64,000 bases of DNA from an uncultured Pelagibacteraceae bacterium (GCA_902594255.1 CACJLN010000005.1:20639-84638), one strand, 5' to 3'. Counted from the first letter of the stretch, positions 1-15,387 are shown. Translations and numbers: made by a program. Notes: generated by a model from the letters alone, not told the origin.

Positions 1-1
1 T

Positions 2-454
2 GAAGAAGAACCTGCAGAAATTGAAGCTAGCAAACATGATCTAGCATACATAAAATTAGATGGAAATATTGGATGTATGGTTAATGGTGCTGGTTTAGCT
101 ATGGCCACAATGGACATAATTAAACAATATGGAGAAGAGCCAGCAAATTTTTTAGATGTAGGAGGAGGAGCCTCTAAAGAAAAAGTTTCTGCTGCATTTA
201 AGATTATTTTGTCTGATAAAAATGTAAAAGGAATTTTGATTAATATTTTTGGTGGCATTATGAGATGTGATGTCCTCGCTCAAGGTGTAGTGGATGCAGC
301 AAAAGAAATTAATATTGAAGTTCCACTAGTTGTAAGATTAGCTGGTACAAATTTTAAAGAGGGTAAAGAAATTTTAGATAATTCAGGTTTAAAATTAATT
401 TCTGCTGAAAACCTTGACGATGCAGCAAAAAAGATTGTTGAGGCTATAAAATAA
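2..454 (+). CDS. sucC: succinyl-CoA synthetase (ADP-forming) beta subunit, C-terminal part (5' truncated by window)
   Basis: Open frame runs from base 2 ([38 protein letters not shown]...); [15 protein letters not shown] and VVRLAGTN motifs; followed by sucD. Confidence 0.96.
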   Translation, partial: EEEPAEIEASKHDLAYIKLDGNIGCMVNGAGLAMATMDIIKQYGEEPANFLDVGGGASKEKVSAAFKIILSDKNVKGILINIFGGIMRCDVLAQGVVDAAKEINIEVPLVVRLAGTNFKEGKEILDNSGLKLISAENLDDAAKKIVEAIK

Positions 455-1330
455 ATGTCAGTTTTAGTAAATAAGAACACTAGACTAATTTGCCAAGGTT
501 TTACTGGTTCACACGGTACTTTTCATTCTGAACAAGCTATCAAATACGGAACAAAATTAGTTGGTGGCGTTACTCCTAAAAAAGGTGGTCAAAAACATTT
601 AGGATTACCTGTTTTTAATACGGTGAAAGAGGCAAAAGATGCTGAGAATGCTAATGCTTCTATGATTTATGTGCCAGCTAAATTTGCAGCTGAAGCAATT
701 ATTGAGTCAATTGATGCATCAATTGAACTGATTGTTTGTATAACTGAAGGAATTCCCATCCAAGATATGTTAAAAGTGAAACAAAGATTATCAAAATCAA
801 AAAGTAGATTAATAGGTCCAAATTGCCCAGGAATTATTACTCCAGAGGAATGTAAGATTGGAATAATGCCAGGTAATATTCATAAAAAAGGAAGTGTGGG
901 AATAGTATCAAGATCTGGTACTTTAACTTACGAAGCAGTTGCTCAAACCACTGAAAATGGTTTAGGCCAATCGACTTGTATTGGAATAGGTGGTGATCCT
1001 ATTAACGGTACAAATTTTATAGATTGTTTAGATTTATTTTTAAATGATGAGGAAACACAGTCTATACTAATGATTGGAGAAATTGGAGGAACTGCAGAAG
1101 AAGAAGCCGCAGACTTTATAAAGAATCATAAAATAAAAAAACCAATTGTTGGATTTATTGCTGGTATCACAGCTCCACCAGGAAGAAGAATGGGTCACGC
1201 TGGTGCAATAATTTCTGGAGGCAAGGGGGGTGCAGAGGAAAAGATGAAAAAGATGGAGGAATGTGGAATAACTATGGCAAACTCACCCTCAAAAATTGGA
1301 AAAACATTGTTCAATAAATTGTCTAATTGA
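455..1330 (+). CDS. sucD: succinyl-CoA synthetase alpha subunit
   Basis: [46 protein letters not shown] motifs. Confidence 0.97.
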   Translation: MSVLVNKNTRLICQGFTGSHGTFHSEQAIKYGTKLVGGVTPKKGGQKHLGLPVFNTVKEAKDAENANASMIYVPAKFAAEAIIESIDASIELIVCITEGIPIQDMLKVKQRLSKSKSRLIGPNCPGIITPEECKIGIMPGNIHKKGSVGIVSRSGTLTYEAVAQTTENGLGQSTCIGIGGDPINGTNFIDCLDLFLNDEETQSILMIGEIGGTAEEEAADFIKNHKIKKPIVGFIAGITAPPGRRMGHAGAIISGGKGGAEEKMKKMEECGITMANSPSKIGKTLFNKLSN

Positions 1331-1362
1331 AAAATTTTCCGCTAGGTTTATATTGATTACAA

Positions 1363-4236
1363 ATGTCTTCTTCTAAAAATTTCGAATTAAAGAAAACAGA
1401 TTTCTTAAGTAAATCAAATAGTACATTTATAGATGAGATGTACATGAAATTTGTAAATAATGACCCGTCATTACCTAACAGCTGGAGAAGCTATTTTAAT
1501 GAAATTGGAGATGAATTTGAAACCATTGTTGATGAGATTAATGGTCCATCTTGGAGTCCAGCTAAAAAATTTTCTGTAAGTCAATCTCAAGTTCAAAATA
1601 ATGAAAATAATTTTAAAGATAACCAAGACTCAGTTAAGTCAAATGCAAACTCAATAAAAGCTGTTGCCATGATTAGATCGTATAGGCAACGAGGGCATTT
1701 AATTGCTAAATTAGATCCTTTGGGCATGTTAAAGTCTGAGTATTTAGACGAACTTCACCCGGAATCTTATGGATTTAAAAAAGAGGACTATAACAAAAAA
1801 ATTTTTTTAGACGGTGTAATAAATAAAGAGTATTCAAATATAAATGAAATATTGGCTTTTTTAAGAGAAAAATATTGTGGTTCGCTTGGTTATGAATACA
1901 TGCATATCTCTAATCCTACAGAAAGAAAATGGTTTAGAGACAGAGTTGAAAAAAATGATGACTTTAAATTTACTCAAAATGGGAAGGAAGCAATCCTAAA
2001 TAAATTAATACAAGCAGAGGGTTTTGAAAAGTTTTTACATACTAAATATGTGGGAACAAAAAGATTTGGTCTTGATGGAGGCGAAAGTTTGATACCCGCA
2101 CTTGAACAAATAATTAAGATTGGGGGACAATCAAATATCAAAGAAGTTAAAATTGGAATGTCACACAGAGGTAGATTGAATGTATTAGCTAATGTTTTAC
2201 AAAAATCTTATAAAAGAATATTTAATGAATTTGCAGGTGAAATAAGCTCAAAATCAGAGGATGATACTGGAGATGTAAAATATCACTTAGGAGCTTCTTC
2301 AAATAGAGAGTTTGATGGAAATTCAGTTCATGTAAGTTTAACTGATAACCCTTCACATTTAGAGGCAGTAAATCCAGTTGTTTTAGGCCAGACAAGGGCT
2401 AAGCAATTTTTTCATAAAGACAAAGAGAGAAAAAAAGTAATTCCAATTTTAATTCATGGAGACGCTGCTTTTGCTGGACAAGGAGTTGTAGCAGAGTGTT
2501 TTGCAATGTCAGGACTACCAGGACACAATACAGGTGGAACCATTCATATTATAATTAATAATCAAATTGGTTTCACCACAAGCCCAAGATTTGCTAGATC
2601 ATCCCCGTATCCCTCAGATATTGCTAAAATGGTTGAAGCTCCAATTATTCATGTTAATGGTGATGACCCAGAGGCTGTGGTTTATGCAGCAAGAATCGCT
2701 ACTGACTTTAGGTTAAAATTTAACCGAGATGTTGTTATTGATTTGATTTGTTATAGGAGATTTGGACACAATGAGGGTGACGAACCATCATTTACTCAAC
2801 CATTAATGTATAAAAAAATACGCTCTCATCCATCCGCAATAAGAGTTTACGGTGAAAAATTGGTTAATGAAAATTCAATTTCTAAAGAATTTTTAGACGC
2901 TTCAATTAAAAAATTCAAAGATTTGTTGGATGAGCAATTTAAAAATGCAAAAAATTATAAACCAAAAATTGAGTGGTTTGAGGGAACCTGGTCTAGATAT
3001 AAACCTGATGAAGGAAAAGATAAAAGGGGGGTTACAGGGTCAGATTTAAAAAAGCTGATAGAGATTTCAGAAAAAATTAATTCAATTCCAAAAGAGATTA
3101 ATATACACAAAACTATATCAAAAATTCTAGATATTAGAAAAAATAACGTTTTAAAAGGAGCAGAAATCGACTGGTCCACAGCAGAGTCCTTAGCCTTTGG
3201 TTCACTTTTAGAGGAAGGCTATCCTGTTAGATTAGTTGGCCAAGACACTGGTAGAGGAACATTTAGTCAAAGACATTCTGTTTTAAGAAATCAATTGGAT
3301 AATTCAAGATATATACCTTTAAATAATATTTCAGAAAGACAAAAAAAATTTGAGGTTGTTGACAGTTTTTTATCTGAACTAGCAGTTTTAGGTTTCGAGT
3401 ATGGTTACAGTTTAGTAGAGCCAAATACACTTACAATTTGGGAGGCTCAATTTGGTGACTTTGCAAATGGTGCACAAGTAGTAATTGATCAATTTATCGC
3501 CTCTGGAGAAAGAAAGTGGTCAAGAGCATCTGGCTTAGTTATGCTACTGCCTCATGGATATGAAGGTCAAGGACCTGAACATTCTTCTGCAAGACTAGAA
3601 AGATTTTTACAACTGTGTTCAAATGATAACATGCAGGTTATGAACTGTACAACTCCTGCAAATTATTTTCATGCATTACGAAGACAAATGCACAGAGATT
3701 TTAGAAAACCATTAATTATAATGACACCAAAATCACTATTACGACACAAACACTGTACATCAAACTTAGAGGATTTTAGTAAAAAAAATTCATTTCATAG
3801 AATTTTATGGGATCATGCTATGGATCCAAAACTAAAGGGTTTCATAAAGCTGAAAAAAACAAAAAAAATAAATAAGGTAATTCTTTGCTCAGGAAAGATT
3901 TATTTCGATCTATTAGAGGAACGAGAAAAATTAAAAAGAAATGATGTGGTGTTTTTTAGAATTGAACAACTCTACCCATTTCCTGCAAAAACGCTAGCTG
4001 AAGAGCTTAAACCCTACTCAAAAAATGCTAATTTTTATTGGTGTCAAGAAGAGCCTAAAAATATGGGTGCATGGTTTTCTGTTAGAGATTATATACAATG
4101 GACATTAGATAATATTAAGGCTAGTAATAATATGATTTCTTATATTGGAAGAAGTCCTGATGCATCACCAGCAACAGGATATTTAAAGAGACATATGTCA
4201 CAACAGCAAGAAATTCTGAAGAAAGTTTTTGAGTAA
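1363..4236 (+). CDS. sucA: 2-oxoglutarate dehydrogenase E1 component
   Basis: 957 aa; [42 protein letters not shown] motifs. Confidence 0.97.
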   Translation: MSSSKNFELKKTDFLSKSNSTFIDEMYMKFVNNDPSLPNSWRSYFNEIGDEFETIVDEINGPSWSPAKKFSVSQSQVQNNENNFKDNQDSVKSNANSIKAVAMIRSYRQRGHLIAKLDPLGMLKSEYLDELHPESYGFKKEDYNKKIFLDGVINKEYSNINEILAFLREKYCGSLGYEYMHISNPTERKWFRDRVEKNDDFKFTQNGKEAILNKLIQAEGFEKFLHTKYVGTKRFGLDGGESLIPALEQIIKIGGQSNIKEVKIGMSHRGRLNVLANVLQKSYKRIFNEFAGEISSKSEDDTGDVKYHLGASSNREFDGNSVHVSLTDNPSHLEAVNPVVLGQTRAKQFFHKDKERKKVIPILIHGDAAFAGQGVVAECFAMSGLPGHNTGGTIHIIINNQIGFTTSPRFARSSPYPSDIAKMVEAPIIHVNGDDPEAVVYAARIATDFRLKFNRDVVIDLICYRRFGHNEGDEPSFTQPLMYKKIRSHPSAIRVYGEKLVNENSISKEFLDASIKKFKDLLDEQFKNAKNYKPKIEWFEGTWSRYKPDEGKDKRGVTGSDLKKLIEISEKINSIPKEINIHKTISKILDIRKNNVLKGAEIDWSTAESLAFGSLLEEGYPVRLVGQDTGRGTFSQRHSVLRNQLDNSRYIPLNNISERQKKFEVVDSFLSELAVLGFEYGYSLVEPNTLTIWEAQFGDFANGAQVVIDQFIASGERKWSRASGLVMLLPHGYEGQGPEHSSARLERFLQLCSNDNMQVMNCTTPANYFHALRRQMHRDFRKPLIIMTPKSLLRHKHCTSNLEDFSKKNSFHRILWDHAMDPKLKGFIKLKKTKKINKVILCSGKIYFDLLEEREKLKRNDVVFFRIEQLYPFPAKTLAEELKPYSKNANFYWCQEEPKNMGAWFSVRDYIQWTLDNIKASNNMISYIGRSPDASPATGYLKRHMSQQQEILKKVFE

Positions 4237-4237
4237 A

Positions 4238-5506
4238 ATGAGTGAAAAAATTTTGGTTCCAGTACTTGGCGAAAGCATTGTAGAGGCAACAGTCTCTAAA
4301 TGGTTAAAAAGCGAAGGCGATGCAGTTGAAGCAGATGAGCCTATTGTAGAATTGGAAACAGATAAAGTAAATTTAGAAGTCCCCTCTCCCGCCTCAGGTG
4401 TTTTAGATAAGATAATTTCCAAAGATGGTTCTGTTGTTGAAGTTGGTGCTACTTTAGGTTCAATATCTACAAATGGCGAAATAATAAAAAAGGACGATGT
4501 TAAAGAGACAAAATCTATAGAACCTAATGTTGAAGAAAAAAAAGAGGAGTTATTTATCTCCCCAGTCATAGAAGATAAAAAAGAACAAGATAATCAAAAT
4601 TTAGATGAGCCCCTAATATTAACGAAACAAATTGAAGAACCTAAAAAAAATTTAAATTTATCTCCAGCAGTTAGAAAAATTGTAAGTGAGAATAAAATTG
4701 ATATTAAAAATATAAAAGGCTCAGGAAAAGATGGCAGAGTTTTGAAAGGTGATTTGATTGATTTAATGGGAGTCAATCCACCTCCGTCAGAGAGAAAAAT
4801 TAAATATGGTCAAGAAGAGAGAATCAAAATGACCAGGCTGAGACAAACCATAGCAAAGAGATTAAAACAGGCACAAGAAAATGCAGCTTTATTAACTACT
4901 TTTAATGAGGTCGATATGACTAATATAATGGATATAAGAAAAGAAAATCAGGAAGATTTTCAAAGTCGTTATGGGATTAAACTTGGGTTTATGTCCTTTT
5001 TTGTTAAAGCGTGTGTCGTTGCGCTGAAGAATTTTCCAGCGGTAAATGCTGAGATAGAGGGTGATGAAATTATTTACAAAAATTATTACAATATAAGTTT
5101 TGCAGTAGGAACTGATAAAGGATTAGTCGTCCCAGTTTTGAAAAATGCTGATGAATTATCTTTTGCAGATATTGAAAAAAATATTAAAGATATTTCAGAA
5201 AAAGCAAGAGAGGGAAAACTGACTATAGAAGACCTCCAAGGGGGGACTTTTACCATAAGCAATGGAGGTGTTTATGGCTCGATGTTGTCTACCCCAATAT
5301 TAAACTTACCTCAGTCCGGGGTATTAGGTATGCACAATATAGTCGACAGACCAACAGCAATTGATGGAGAGATAAAAATTAGACCAATTATGTATTTAGC
5401 TTTGTCATATGATCACAGAATTATAGATGGAAAAGAGTCAGTCTCTTTTTTAAAAATGATAAAAGAAAATTTAGAGGATCCAAGGAGATTATTTTTAGAT
5501 ATTTAA
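4238..5506 (+). CDS. sucB: dihydrolipoamide succinyltransferase (E2)
   Basis: N-terminal lipoyl domain ([13 protein letters not shown]), C-terminal catalytic DHRIIDG. Start taken at ATG 4238 ([12 protein letters not shown]), just after the sucA stop, rather than the TTG at 4229. Confidence 0.96.
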   Translation: MSEKILVPVLGESIVEATVSKWLKSEGDAVEADEPIVELETDKVNLEVPSPASGVLDKIISKDGSVVEVGATLGSISTNGEIIKKDDVKETKSIEPNVEEKKEELFISPVIEDKKEQDNQNLDEPLILTKQIEEPKKNLNLSPAVRKIVSENKIDIKNIKGSGKDGRVLKGDLIDLMGVNPPPSERKIKYGQEERIKMTRLRQTIAKRLKQAQENAALLTTFNEVDMTNIMDIRKENQEDFQSRYGIKLGFMSFFVKACVVALKNFPAVNAEIEGDEIIYKNYYNISFAVGTDKGLVVPVLKNADELSFADIEKNIKDISEKAREGKLTIEDLQGGTFTISNGGVYGSMLSTPILNLPQSGVLGMHNIVDRPTAIDGEIKIRPIMYLALSYDHRIIDGKESVSFLKMIKENLEDPRRLFLDI

Positions 5507-6907
5507 ATGGCAGAAAAATTTCAAGCAGTTGTTATAGGAGGTGGCCCTGGAGGTTATGTTTGTGCAATTAGACTTGCACAGTTAGGTCTGAAAACCGCAT
5601 GTATAGAGTCTAGAGGTTCATTAGGTGGAACTTGTTTGAATATAGGCTGTATACCATCTAAGAGTTTGCTTAATTTATCTGAAGAATTTCATAAAGTTAA
5701 AGATTTATCAAATAAAGGGATTGAGGTTGGACAGGTAAAATTAAATTTACCAAAAATGATGAAGAGCAAAGATAAAGCGGTTACAGTTTTGACCAAAGGT
5801 GTGGAATTTTTACTTAAAAAAAATAAAGTTACTTACTTTAAAGGTACTGGAAGTTTCAAATCAAAAAATGAAATTCTGATTAAAGATAGTGAGAATAAAG
5901 AAACACATGTAGAAGCAGATAAAATTATAATTGCAACAGGTTCCTTACCTGTATCTTTGCCAGGCGTAAAATTTGATGAAAAAGTTATTGTATCCTCAAC
6001 TGGTGCATTAAAATTAGAGCAAGTTCCAAAAAAAATGGTTGTAGTTGGAGGAGGATATATTGGTCTTGAGATGGGATCAGTCTGGTCCAGACTTGGAACT
6101 GAGGTTCATGTGGTTGAGTATTTAGATCATATTACACCTGGTATGGATAAAGAAATTTCAACGGAGTTTATGAAAATTCTTAAAAAACAAAAAATAAATT
6201 TTCATTTGCAGCACAAAGTAGAACAAATTAAAAATAATAGCATAAATGCAATAGTTTCCACATCAGATAAAGAGGGTAAAAAAAAGGATTTTGACTGTGA
6301 CGTTGTTTTAGTTTCAGTTGGCAGGAAACCAAATACAATTGGATTAAATTTAGATAAAGTAAATATTGATTTAGATAAAAAAAATAGAATTAAAACAGAT
6401 AAAAACTTTAAAACAAATCAAGATAACATTTATGCGATAGGAGATGTAATAGCTGGACCTATGCTAGCGCATAAAGCAGAAGATGAAGGTATTGCTGTTG
6501 CAGAAAATATAGCAGGTCAATCAGGACACGTAAATTACGATACTATTCCAGGAGTAATCTACACCACCCCAGAAGTTGCTTCTATTGGAAAAACAGAAGA
6601 ACAACTTAAAGAATTAAATATAAAATATAAAATTGGTAAATTTTCATTTATGGCTAATTCCAGAGCAAAAGCGATTGATGATGCAGAGGGATTTGTAAAA
6701 ATTCTAGCAGATGAAAAAACTGATAAAGTATTGGGTGCACACTTAATTGGTCCACATGCAGGAGAATTGATCGCTGAAATTGGTGTTGCAATGGAATTTG
6801 GTGCTAGCTCAGAGGATATTGCTAGAACTTGCCATGCACATCCTACTTTCTCTGAAGCGGTAAAAGAAGCAGCATTATCTGTAGATAAAAGGGCAATACA
6901 CTCTTAA
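5507..6907 (+). CDS. lpdA: dihydrolipoamide dehydrogenase (E3)
   Basis: GGGPGGYVCAIRLAQLG, GGTCLNIGCIPSK redox motif, HAHPTFSEA C-terminus. Confidence 0.97.
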   Translation: MAEKFQAVVIGGGPGGYVCAIRLAQLGLKTACIESRGSLGGTCLNIGCIPSKSLLNLSEEFHKVKDLSNKGIEVGQVKLNLPKMMKSKDKAVTVLTKGVEFLLKKNKVTYFKGTGSFKSKNEILIKDSENKETHVEADKIIIATGSLPVSLPGVKFDEKVIVSSTGALKLEQVPKKMVVVGGGYIGLEMGSVWSRLGTEVHVVEYLDHITPGMDKEISTEFMKILKKQKINFHLQHKVEQIKNNSINAIVSTSDKEGKKKDFDCDVVLVSVGRKPNTIGLNLDKVNIDLDKKNRIKTDKNFKTNQDNIYAIGDVIAGPMLAHKAEDEGIAVAENIAGQSGHVNYDTIPGVIYTTPEVASIGKTEEQLKELNIKYKIGKFSFMANSRAKAIDDAEGFVKILADEKTDKVLGAHLIGPHAGELIAEIGVAMEFGASSEDIARTCHAHPTFSEAVKEAALSVDKRAIHS

Positions 6908-6929
6908 AATTTTTTCATATTATTCGTAT

Positions 6930-8885
6930 ATGAAGTTTCCGATTCTTTTACCAAATATTTTTAATTATCCATTTACTTATGAAAGTGATTTAAAATTAAA
7001 TATTGGAGACTTTGTAGAAGTACCTTTTGGGAAATCAAAAAAAACAGGTGTGGTTTGGGATAATTTCGAAGAAAAGAAAAATAAAGATTTTAAAATTAAA
7101 AGAGTAATAAAAAAACTTGATGTTCCAAGACTGAATGAAAATATTGTAAAATTTTTAAATTGGTTTTCAGAGTATAATATTGTGCCAAAAGGTATGGCGC
7201 TAAAACTTGCTTTATTGAGTGGCCAAACTGCACACAAGTTCGATATAAAGTTTTATAAAAATTTCGACTCAAAGATAAAAGATTACCCTTTAAATTTAAC
7301 AAAAGAACAAGAGGACTCATTAAATCAAATAAATAAATATAATCAAAAATTTAATGTCCACGTGTTACAGGGTGTGACAGGCTCAGGAAAAACGATCGTG
7401 TACTTCGAAGCATTGAAAAAAATTTTAAAACGGGGATATCAAGGTTTGATAATGCTACCAGAGATTGGTTTAACGAACCAATTTGAAAAAAAATTTCAAG
7501 AATTTTTTGGCTTTTCACCAGCGATTTGGCATTCGGGAATCACAAAAAAAAATAGAGAAATAATTTGGAGTGGGATTATTAATAATAAAATAAAAGTTGT
7601 TATAGGAGCAAGATCATCATTATTCTTACCATTTAAGAAGCTAGGACTAATTATAGTTGATGAGGAACACGACCAGTCTTATAAACAAGATGAGGGAATA
7701 ATATATAATGCTCGAGATATGGCTATTTCTAGGGCATTGTTTGAGAATATACCAATAAATTTAGTTACAGCAGTGCCATCAATTGAAACATATGAAAATA
7801 TAAAAAAAAAGAAATACACTTGTTCACAATTGAATCGCCGATATCAAAACGCTTCTTTGCCTAACTATGAAATAATTAATTTAAATAACGTAAAGTTAGG
7901 TAAACAGTCTTGGCTTTCTAAAAATATAATTGAAAAAGTTAATCATCATTTAAAAAAAAAAGATCAAGTTTTATTTTTTTTAAATCGAAGAGGCTTTTCA
8001 CCTAATGTTTTTTGTATCAAATGTTTAAGCAGTTATTCATGCCCAAATTGTTCTATTAATCTTGTATACCACAAAAATAAGAATAATCTCTTATGTCACT
8101 ACTGTGGTTTCAAGTCTTCTTTGATAAAAGATTGTTCAAAAGGTAAAAAATGTGATTTCAAATTTACAGGACCTGGTGTTGAAAGAATTTCTGAAGAAGT
8201 TAAAAAATACTTTCCATCAAAAAAAATTGAAATTTTTTCGAGCGACACAATGAATAAAAAAAGTTCGGGAAATATACTTGAAAAAATCGTAAATAAAGAA
8301 ATTGAAATTTTGGTTGGCACCCAATTGATTTCAAAAGGTTTCCATTTTCCAAATTTAAATTGTATTGTTGTGGTCGATATTGATTTATCATCACAAGGAC
8401 ACGATCTAAGAGTAGCAGAGAAAAATTTACAGTTATATCATCAATTATCTGGAAGAGCTGGGCGAGCAGGTAATTCTTCAACTGTTTATTTTCAAACTTA
8501 CAATACAAATAATAATATGATTTTAGACATAACAAGCAATAACCCTCATGTTTTTTTAAACAAGGAAATAGAAATTAGAAGAAAAAATAATCTACCTCCT
8601 TTTCAAAGATTTATTTCTTTAATCTTAACTGGTGAAAATAATATTAAATTAGAAAAAGAAGCTCTAAATTTTAAGAGTTTCATCGTGAATAAAATTAAAG
8701 GTAAAGTTTTAGGACCAGTCAGTGCTCCTATATTTAAAATTAAACGGAAATATAGAATTAGATTATTAATACGTGGCCAAAAATCTTTAAAATTGCAAAA
8801 TTCTCTAGCTTCAGTAATCTATAATTATAAATTTCCCTCAGGAATAAAACTTTCAGTTGATGTTGATCCAATTAGCTTCAATTAA
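6930..8885 (+). CDS. priA: primosomal protein N' (helicase PriA)
   Basis: Walker A GVTGSGKT, DEEHD, Cys-rich zinc region (CIKCLSSYSCPNC...CHYC), QLSGRAGRAG. Confidence 0.95.
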   Translation: MKFPILLPNIFNYPFTYESDLKLNIGDFVEVPFGKSKKTGVVWDNFEEKKNKDFKIKRVIKKLDVPRLNENIVKFLNWFSEYNIVPKGMALKLALLSGQTAHKFDIKFYKNFDSKIKDYPLNLTKEQEDSLNQINKYNQKFNVHVLQGVTGSGKTIVYFEALKKILKRGYQGLIMLPEIGLTNQFEKKFQEFFGFSPAIWHSGITKKNREIIWSGIINNKIKVVIGARSSLFLPFKKLGLIIVDEEHDQSYKQDEGIIYNARDMAISRALFENIPINLVTAVPSIETYENIKKKKYTCSQLNRRYQNASLPNYEIINLNNVKLGKQSWLSKNIIEKVNHHLKKKDQVLFFLNRRGFSPNVFCIKCLSSYSCPNCSINLVYHKNKNNLLCHYCGFKSSLIKDCSKGKKCDFKFTGPGVERISEEVKKYFPSKKIEIFSSDTMNKKSSGNILEKIVNKEIEILVGTQLISKGFHFPNLNCIVVVDIDLSSQGHDLRVAEKNLQLYHQLSGRAGRAGNSSTVYFQTYNTNNNMILDITSNNPHVFLNKEIEIRRKNNLPPFQRFISLILTGENNIKLEKEALNFKSFIVNKIKGKVLGPVSAPIFKIKRKYRIRLLIRGQKSLKLQNSLASVIYNYKFPSGIKLSVDVDPISFN

Positions 8886-8990
8886 ACTAAAAAAAAGTCA
8901 TTTTGGACGAATGTGTTGCTTGAACAGTATTTGGTCATATGCTAATTAAATCGTGTTTATATAATTAATAATCAAATCTTAGGCAACAAA

Positions 8991-9548
8991 TTGAGTAGTA
9001 ATAAAGGATTTTCTGACACATCAGCTAATAGATATTCTTTAGCTTTATATGAACTAGCTAGTGAGTCCGATTTACTCGAGAACATTGAGAAAAACTCATC
9101 TGAACTAATAAATTTGATTAATATTAATGATGAGTTCAATAAACTTATTAAAGACCCAACAGTAAGCCAAGATAATTTGACTAACATTATAAATAAAATA
9201 TCCGAAAACTTTAAATTAGAAAATTTATTTAAAAATTTTTTATGTTTTTTGGTTAAAAAGCGAAGATTTTTTTATATAGAACAAATTCTTAAAAGTTTTG
9301 AAGAAATATGTTCTGAAAAAAGAGGCGAGATTAAAGCAGAAATTAAATCCGCAAAACAACTATCTGAAACTGAGATTAACAAAATTACTGAAGAACTTTC
9401 AAATAATTTTAAATCAAAAATAAAATTAAACTATAAGTACGACCAAAGTTTGATTGGTGGCTTGATTGTGCAAGTAGGAAGTACAATGATCGACACTTCT
9501 ATAAAAAATAAATTACAACAAATAGAAAATAAGATGATAGAGGCATAA
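8991..9548 (+). CDS. atpH: F1F0 ATP synthase delta subunit
   Basis: TTG start; [13 protein letters not shown]-terminus and [21 protein letters not shown]-terminus; upstream of atpA. Confidence 0.93.
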   Translation: MSSNKGFSDTSANRYSLALYELASESDLLENIEKNSSELINLININDEFNKLIKDPTVSQDNLTNIINKISENFKLENLFKNFLCFLVKKRRFFYIEQILKSFEEICSEKRGEIKAEIKSAKQLSETEINKITEELSNNFKSKIKLNYKYDQSLIGGLIVQVGSTMIDTSIKNKLQQIENKMIEA

Positions 9549-9549
9549 T

Positions 9550-11085
9550 ATGGAAATTAATCCTTCAGAAGTAACAAAAATATTAAAAGAGCAAATTAAA
9601 AACTTTGGTGAAAAAGCAGAAATATCTGAAGTAGGTCAAGTTTTGTCTGTTGGTGATGGAATAGCAAGAATTTATGGTTTGGATAATGTTCAGGCAGGAG
9701 AAATGGTTGAATTTTCTGATAGCTCTAAAGGAATGGCTTTGAATTTAGAGAGCGAAAATGTAGGTGTTGTGATATTTGGTGACGATCGAAATATTAAAGA
9801 GGGAGATGTTGTTAAAAGGACAGGAAGTATTGTGGACACTCCAGTTGGAAAAGAGCTACTGGGTAGAGTAGTCGATGGCCTTGGAAATCCTATTGATGGA
9901 AAAGGAGCTCTTGATAAATCTGTAAAAAAAAGCAGAGTAGAAGTTAAAGCGCCAGGAATTATACCAAGACAATCGGTAAGTGAGCCAATGCAAACAGGCT
10001 TAAAATCAATAGATAGTCTAGTACCAATTGGAAGAGGACAACGTGAACTAATCATCGGAGATAGACAAACAGGAAAAACGGCTGTTGCTGTTGATACAAT
10101 TATAAACCAAAAAAAAATAAACGAGTCTGGTGATGAGAAACAAAAACTTTATTGTATTTATGTCGCTATAGGACAAAAAAGATCAACCGTTAGACAAATA
10201 CAGAAAACTTTAGAAGAAGCAGGCGCAATGGAATATACAACAATTGTTGCTGCAACAGCTTCAGATTCAGCGCCACTACAATTTTTAGCCCCATATACAG
10301 GTTGTGCAATGGGTGAATACTTTAGAGATAATGGAATGCATGCCTTAATAATTTATGATGATCTATCAAAACAAGCTGTCGCTTATAGACAAATGTCATT
10401 AATTTTAAGAAGACCTCCGGGAAGAGAGGCTTACCCAGGTGATGTATTCTATTTACATAGTAGACTACTTGAAAGGGCTGCTAAGTTAAGCGATGAACAT
10501 GGCGGTGGGTCCCTAACAGCTTTACCTATTATTGAAACGCAAGGGGGTGATGTCTCCGCATATATACCAACTAATGTAATATCGATTACAGACGGGCAAA
10601 TTTTTTTGGAAACAGAATTATTTAATCAGGGTATTAGACCTGCAATCAATGTTGGTTTGTCAGTTTCTAGGGTTGGGTCTGCTGCCCAAACTAAAGCAAT
10701 GAAAAAAGTTTCTGGATCTATGAAACTAGAATTAGCTCAATACAGAGAAATGGCAGCATTTGCACAATTTGGTTCCGATTTAGATGCTTCAACACAGCAA
10801 CTTTTGAATAGAGGCTCTAAATTAACAGAGCTTTTAAAACAAAATCAATTTTCTCCTATGACAGTTGCAGAACAGGTAATTTCGATATTTTGTGGAGTAA
10901 AAGGTTATTTAGACGATTTAGATTTAAAAGAAATTGTAGACTTTGAGAATAAAATAATTGAAAGCTGTAAAGCTGATCAACCTGAAATCATAGAGGCAAT
11001 TTTAGGTTCTGGGAAATTAGATGATGATACTGAAAAAAAATTAATCGATATAATAACTAAATTAAAGAAAAATTTTAAGTCTTAA
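9550..11085 (+). CDS. atpA: ATP synthase alpha subunit
   Basis: [15 protein letters not shown], full-length 511 aa. Confidence 0.98.
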   Translation: MEINPSEVTKILKEQIKNFGEKAEISEVGQVLSVGDGIARIYGLDNVQAGEMVEFSDSSKGMALNLESENVGVVIFGDDRNIKEGDVVKRTGSIVDTPVGKELLGRVVDGLGNPIDGKGALDKSVKKSRVEVKAPGIIPRQSVSEPMQTGLKSIDSLVPIGRGQRELIIGDRQTGKTAVAVDTIINQKKINESGDEKQKLYCIYVAIGQKRSTVRQIQKTLEEAGAMEYTTIVAATASDSAPLQFLAPYTGCAMGEYFRDNGMHALIIYDDLSKQAVAYRQMSLILRRPPGREAYPGDVFYLHSRLLERAAKLSDEHGGGSLTALPIIETQGGDVSAYIPTNVISITDGQIFLETELFNQGIRPAINVGLSVSRVGSAAQTKAMKKVSGSMKLELAQYREMAAFAQFGSDLDASTQQLLNRGSKLTELLKQNQFSPMTVAEQVISIFCGVKGYLDDLDLKEIVDFENKIIESCKADQPEIIEAILGSGKLDDDTEKKLIDIITKLKKNFKS

Positions 11086-11091
11086 TAATTT

Positions 11092-13387
<2,296 letters not shown>

Positions 13388-13388
<1 letters not shown>

Positions 13389-13780
13389 TGAGTGAGGAAT
13401 TCAAAGTAGAAATAGTCAATCCCGAGGCGTCTTTTTTATCAAAAGAGGATGTTACGGAAGTAATAGTTCCTGCATTTGAGGGTGAAATGGGAATACTTAA
13501 AGATCATATTTCTATAATTTCTTTTTTAAAACCAGGTATATTAATAATTTATACTAAGTCTGGTGAGCATAAATTCTACGTAGAGGATGGAATATTTGAA
13601 TTTAAGAACAACAACTTATCCGTATTAACAAGCTCAATTTTTGATTTAAAAAAAATAGAAAAAAGCATGTTAATGAATTTGATTAAATTAGCAGAGGAAG
13701 AGGCTAGTAAAGAGGATATTGACGATCAATCGAGATTTTTAATTGATCAAAAAATTGAAGTTTTGAAATCGCTTAATTAA
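13388..13780 (+). CDS. atpC: ATP synthase epsilon subunit
   Basis: Short protein after atpD; VPAFEGEMGILKDH motif. Confidence 0.93.
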
Positions 13781-14249
13781 TTATTTTCTTAACTTTATCT
13801 TTAATTTCCGCATATACGTGACTTTTAAAGTCTACTGCTACATCGGTTATCATATCAAGATCAATCCATTTCCATTCTAAAAATTCAGGTTTTTTTGTTT
13901 TAATATTTATATCTTTGTCATCACCTAAATATCTCATTAAAAACCATTTTTGTTTTTGACCTTTATATCTTCCTTTCCAAATTATACCCAGTAAATGATC
14001 AGGGAGTTCATATGTCATTGTGCCATCAATTTCTTTAATGAGTTTTACATTTTTTATACTTGTTTCTTCTTCAAGTTCTCTATATGCAGCGGTTAAAAAA
14101 TCCTCACCCTTATCGACTCCACCCTGAGGCATTTGCCAATAATTTTTAGGATTATCTATTCTTTTTGCTACAAAAACTTTGTTCTTATTATTTAAAACAA
14201 CAATACCTACTCCATTTCTTAAAGGTAAATTTTTAAATTTTTCTTTCAC
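13773..14249 (-). CDS. rppH: RNA pyrophosphohydrolase, Nudix family
   Basis: Nudix box GGVDKGEDFLTAAYRELEEETSI; NYWQMPQGG. Confidence 0.92.
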   Translation of the reverse strand: MKEKFKNLPLRNGVGIVVLNNKNKVFVAKRIDNPKNYWQMPQGGVDKGEDFLTAAYRELEEETSIKNVKLIKEIDGTMTYELPDHLLGIIWKGRYKGQKQKWFLMRYLGDDKDINIKTKKPEFLEWKWIDLDMITDVAVDFKSHVYAEIKDKVKKIIN

Positions 14250-14250
14250 C

Positions 14251-15387
14251 TTAACCGTTGAGTAGTTTAATGGCGTAGTTTAATTGGTTATCTGTTTCTG
14301 TTTTAATTCTAAATTCATCAGTTTCTTCTGCAATTTCAATATCTGGAGAAACACCTACTTCTGAAATGGATTTCCCTGAGGGAAGATAATATTTAGCTAT
14401 CGTTAACCTAATAGCTCCATCATTTTTTAAAGGTATTATTGATTGCACCGATCCTTTTCCAAAACTGTTTTCACCTAAAAGAATTGCTCTTTTATGATCC
14501 TTTAAAGCACCTGCTACAATTTCAGAAGCTGAGGCCGAACCATAATTTATTAATACAATTAATATTTTTCCATTTGTTAAATCACCTTTTTTAGCAAACC
14601 ATTTTCTATTTTCAGAGGCTTTTCTACTTTTTGTTGATACTATTTCTCCATTATCTAAAAAAAAGTCAGAAATTCTAATTGCTTGAGATAGAAGACCACC
14701 CGGGTTGTTTCTTAAATCTAAAATATATCCTTTTACATTTTTATTTTTTTCTAAATTTTTGATTTGTTTTTCTACTTGGTCATCACTATTTTCATTAAAA
14801 GAAGTTAATCTTATATATCCAATATTTTTTTCTAACAAGTCTGCTTTTACAGATTGGATTTGTATTATTTCTCTCACAATTTTAAATGTAAGAGCTTTTC
14901 TCTCACCTCTTCTCCTAATTGTTAGTTCAATTGCTGAACCAACTGGACCCCTCATTAAATCTACTGCCTCACTCAAAGATTTTCCTTGAACTTGGATTTC
15001 ATTTATTTTGACAATATAGTCTCCTGCTTTAATACCAGCTTTAGAGGCTGGTGTATCGTCAATAGGTGATATAACTTTTACAACACCAGACTCCATAGTT
15101 ACTTCGATACCAAGTCCACCAAATTTTCCACTTGTTTCAGTTTGCATTTCATTAAAAACTTCAGGCGACATATAAGCCGAATATGGATCTAAAGACTGGA
15201 GGAGTCCGTTTATAGCAGAGTCCATACTTTCGGACTGATCAATTTCATCAACATATTCTTTATTAATTTTTTCAAGAACTTCACCAAACAAGTCAATTTT
15301 TTTATAAATGTTTTGTTCAGATGAATTTACAAGTGGAAAAAAAAATAAATTTAACAGAATGATTATTATAAAAAATTCTTTTTTCAT
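14251..15387 (-). CDS. ctpA: carboxy-terminal processing protease, S41 family with PDZ domain
   Basis: Signal peptide MKKEFFIIIILLNLFFFPLVNS; PDZ domain; YGSASASEIVAGAL, GENSFGKGSVQ. Start set at ATG 15387, overlapping the rsfS stop as TAATG, instead of ORF-track 15426. Confidence 0.93.
   Translation of the reverse strand: MKKEFFIIIILLNLFFFPLVNSSEQNIYKKIDLFGEVLEKINKEYVDEIDQSESMDSAINGLLQSLDPYSAYMSPEVFNEMQTETSGKFGGLGIEVTMESGVVKVISPIDDTPASKAGIKAGDYIVKINEIQVQGKSLSEAVDLMRGPVGSAIELTIRRRGERKALTFKIVREIIQIQSVKADLLEKNIGYIRLTSFNENSDDQVEKQIKNLEKNKNVKGYILDLRNNPGGLLSQAIRISDFFLDNGEIVSTKSRKASENRKWFAKKGDLTNGKILIVLINYGSASASEIVAGALKDHKRAILLGENSFGKGSVQSIIPLKNDGAIRLTIAKYYLPSGKSISEVGVSPDIEIAEETDEFRIKTETDNQLNYAIKLLNG

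Noticed and set aside
4198-4569. 123-aa minus-strand ORF over the sucA/sucB junction
   Set aside because: Antisense shadow of sucB lipoyl domain; Ser-rich composition, no domain
8886-8990. Possible structured RNA between priA and atpH
   Set aside because: No tRNA or riboswitch pattern; looks like an ordinary promoter region
9690-10055. 121-aa minus-strand ORF inside atpA
   Set aside because: Antisense shadow of a highly conserved gene
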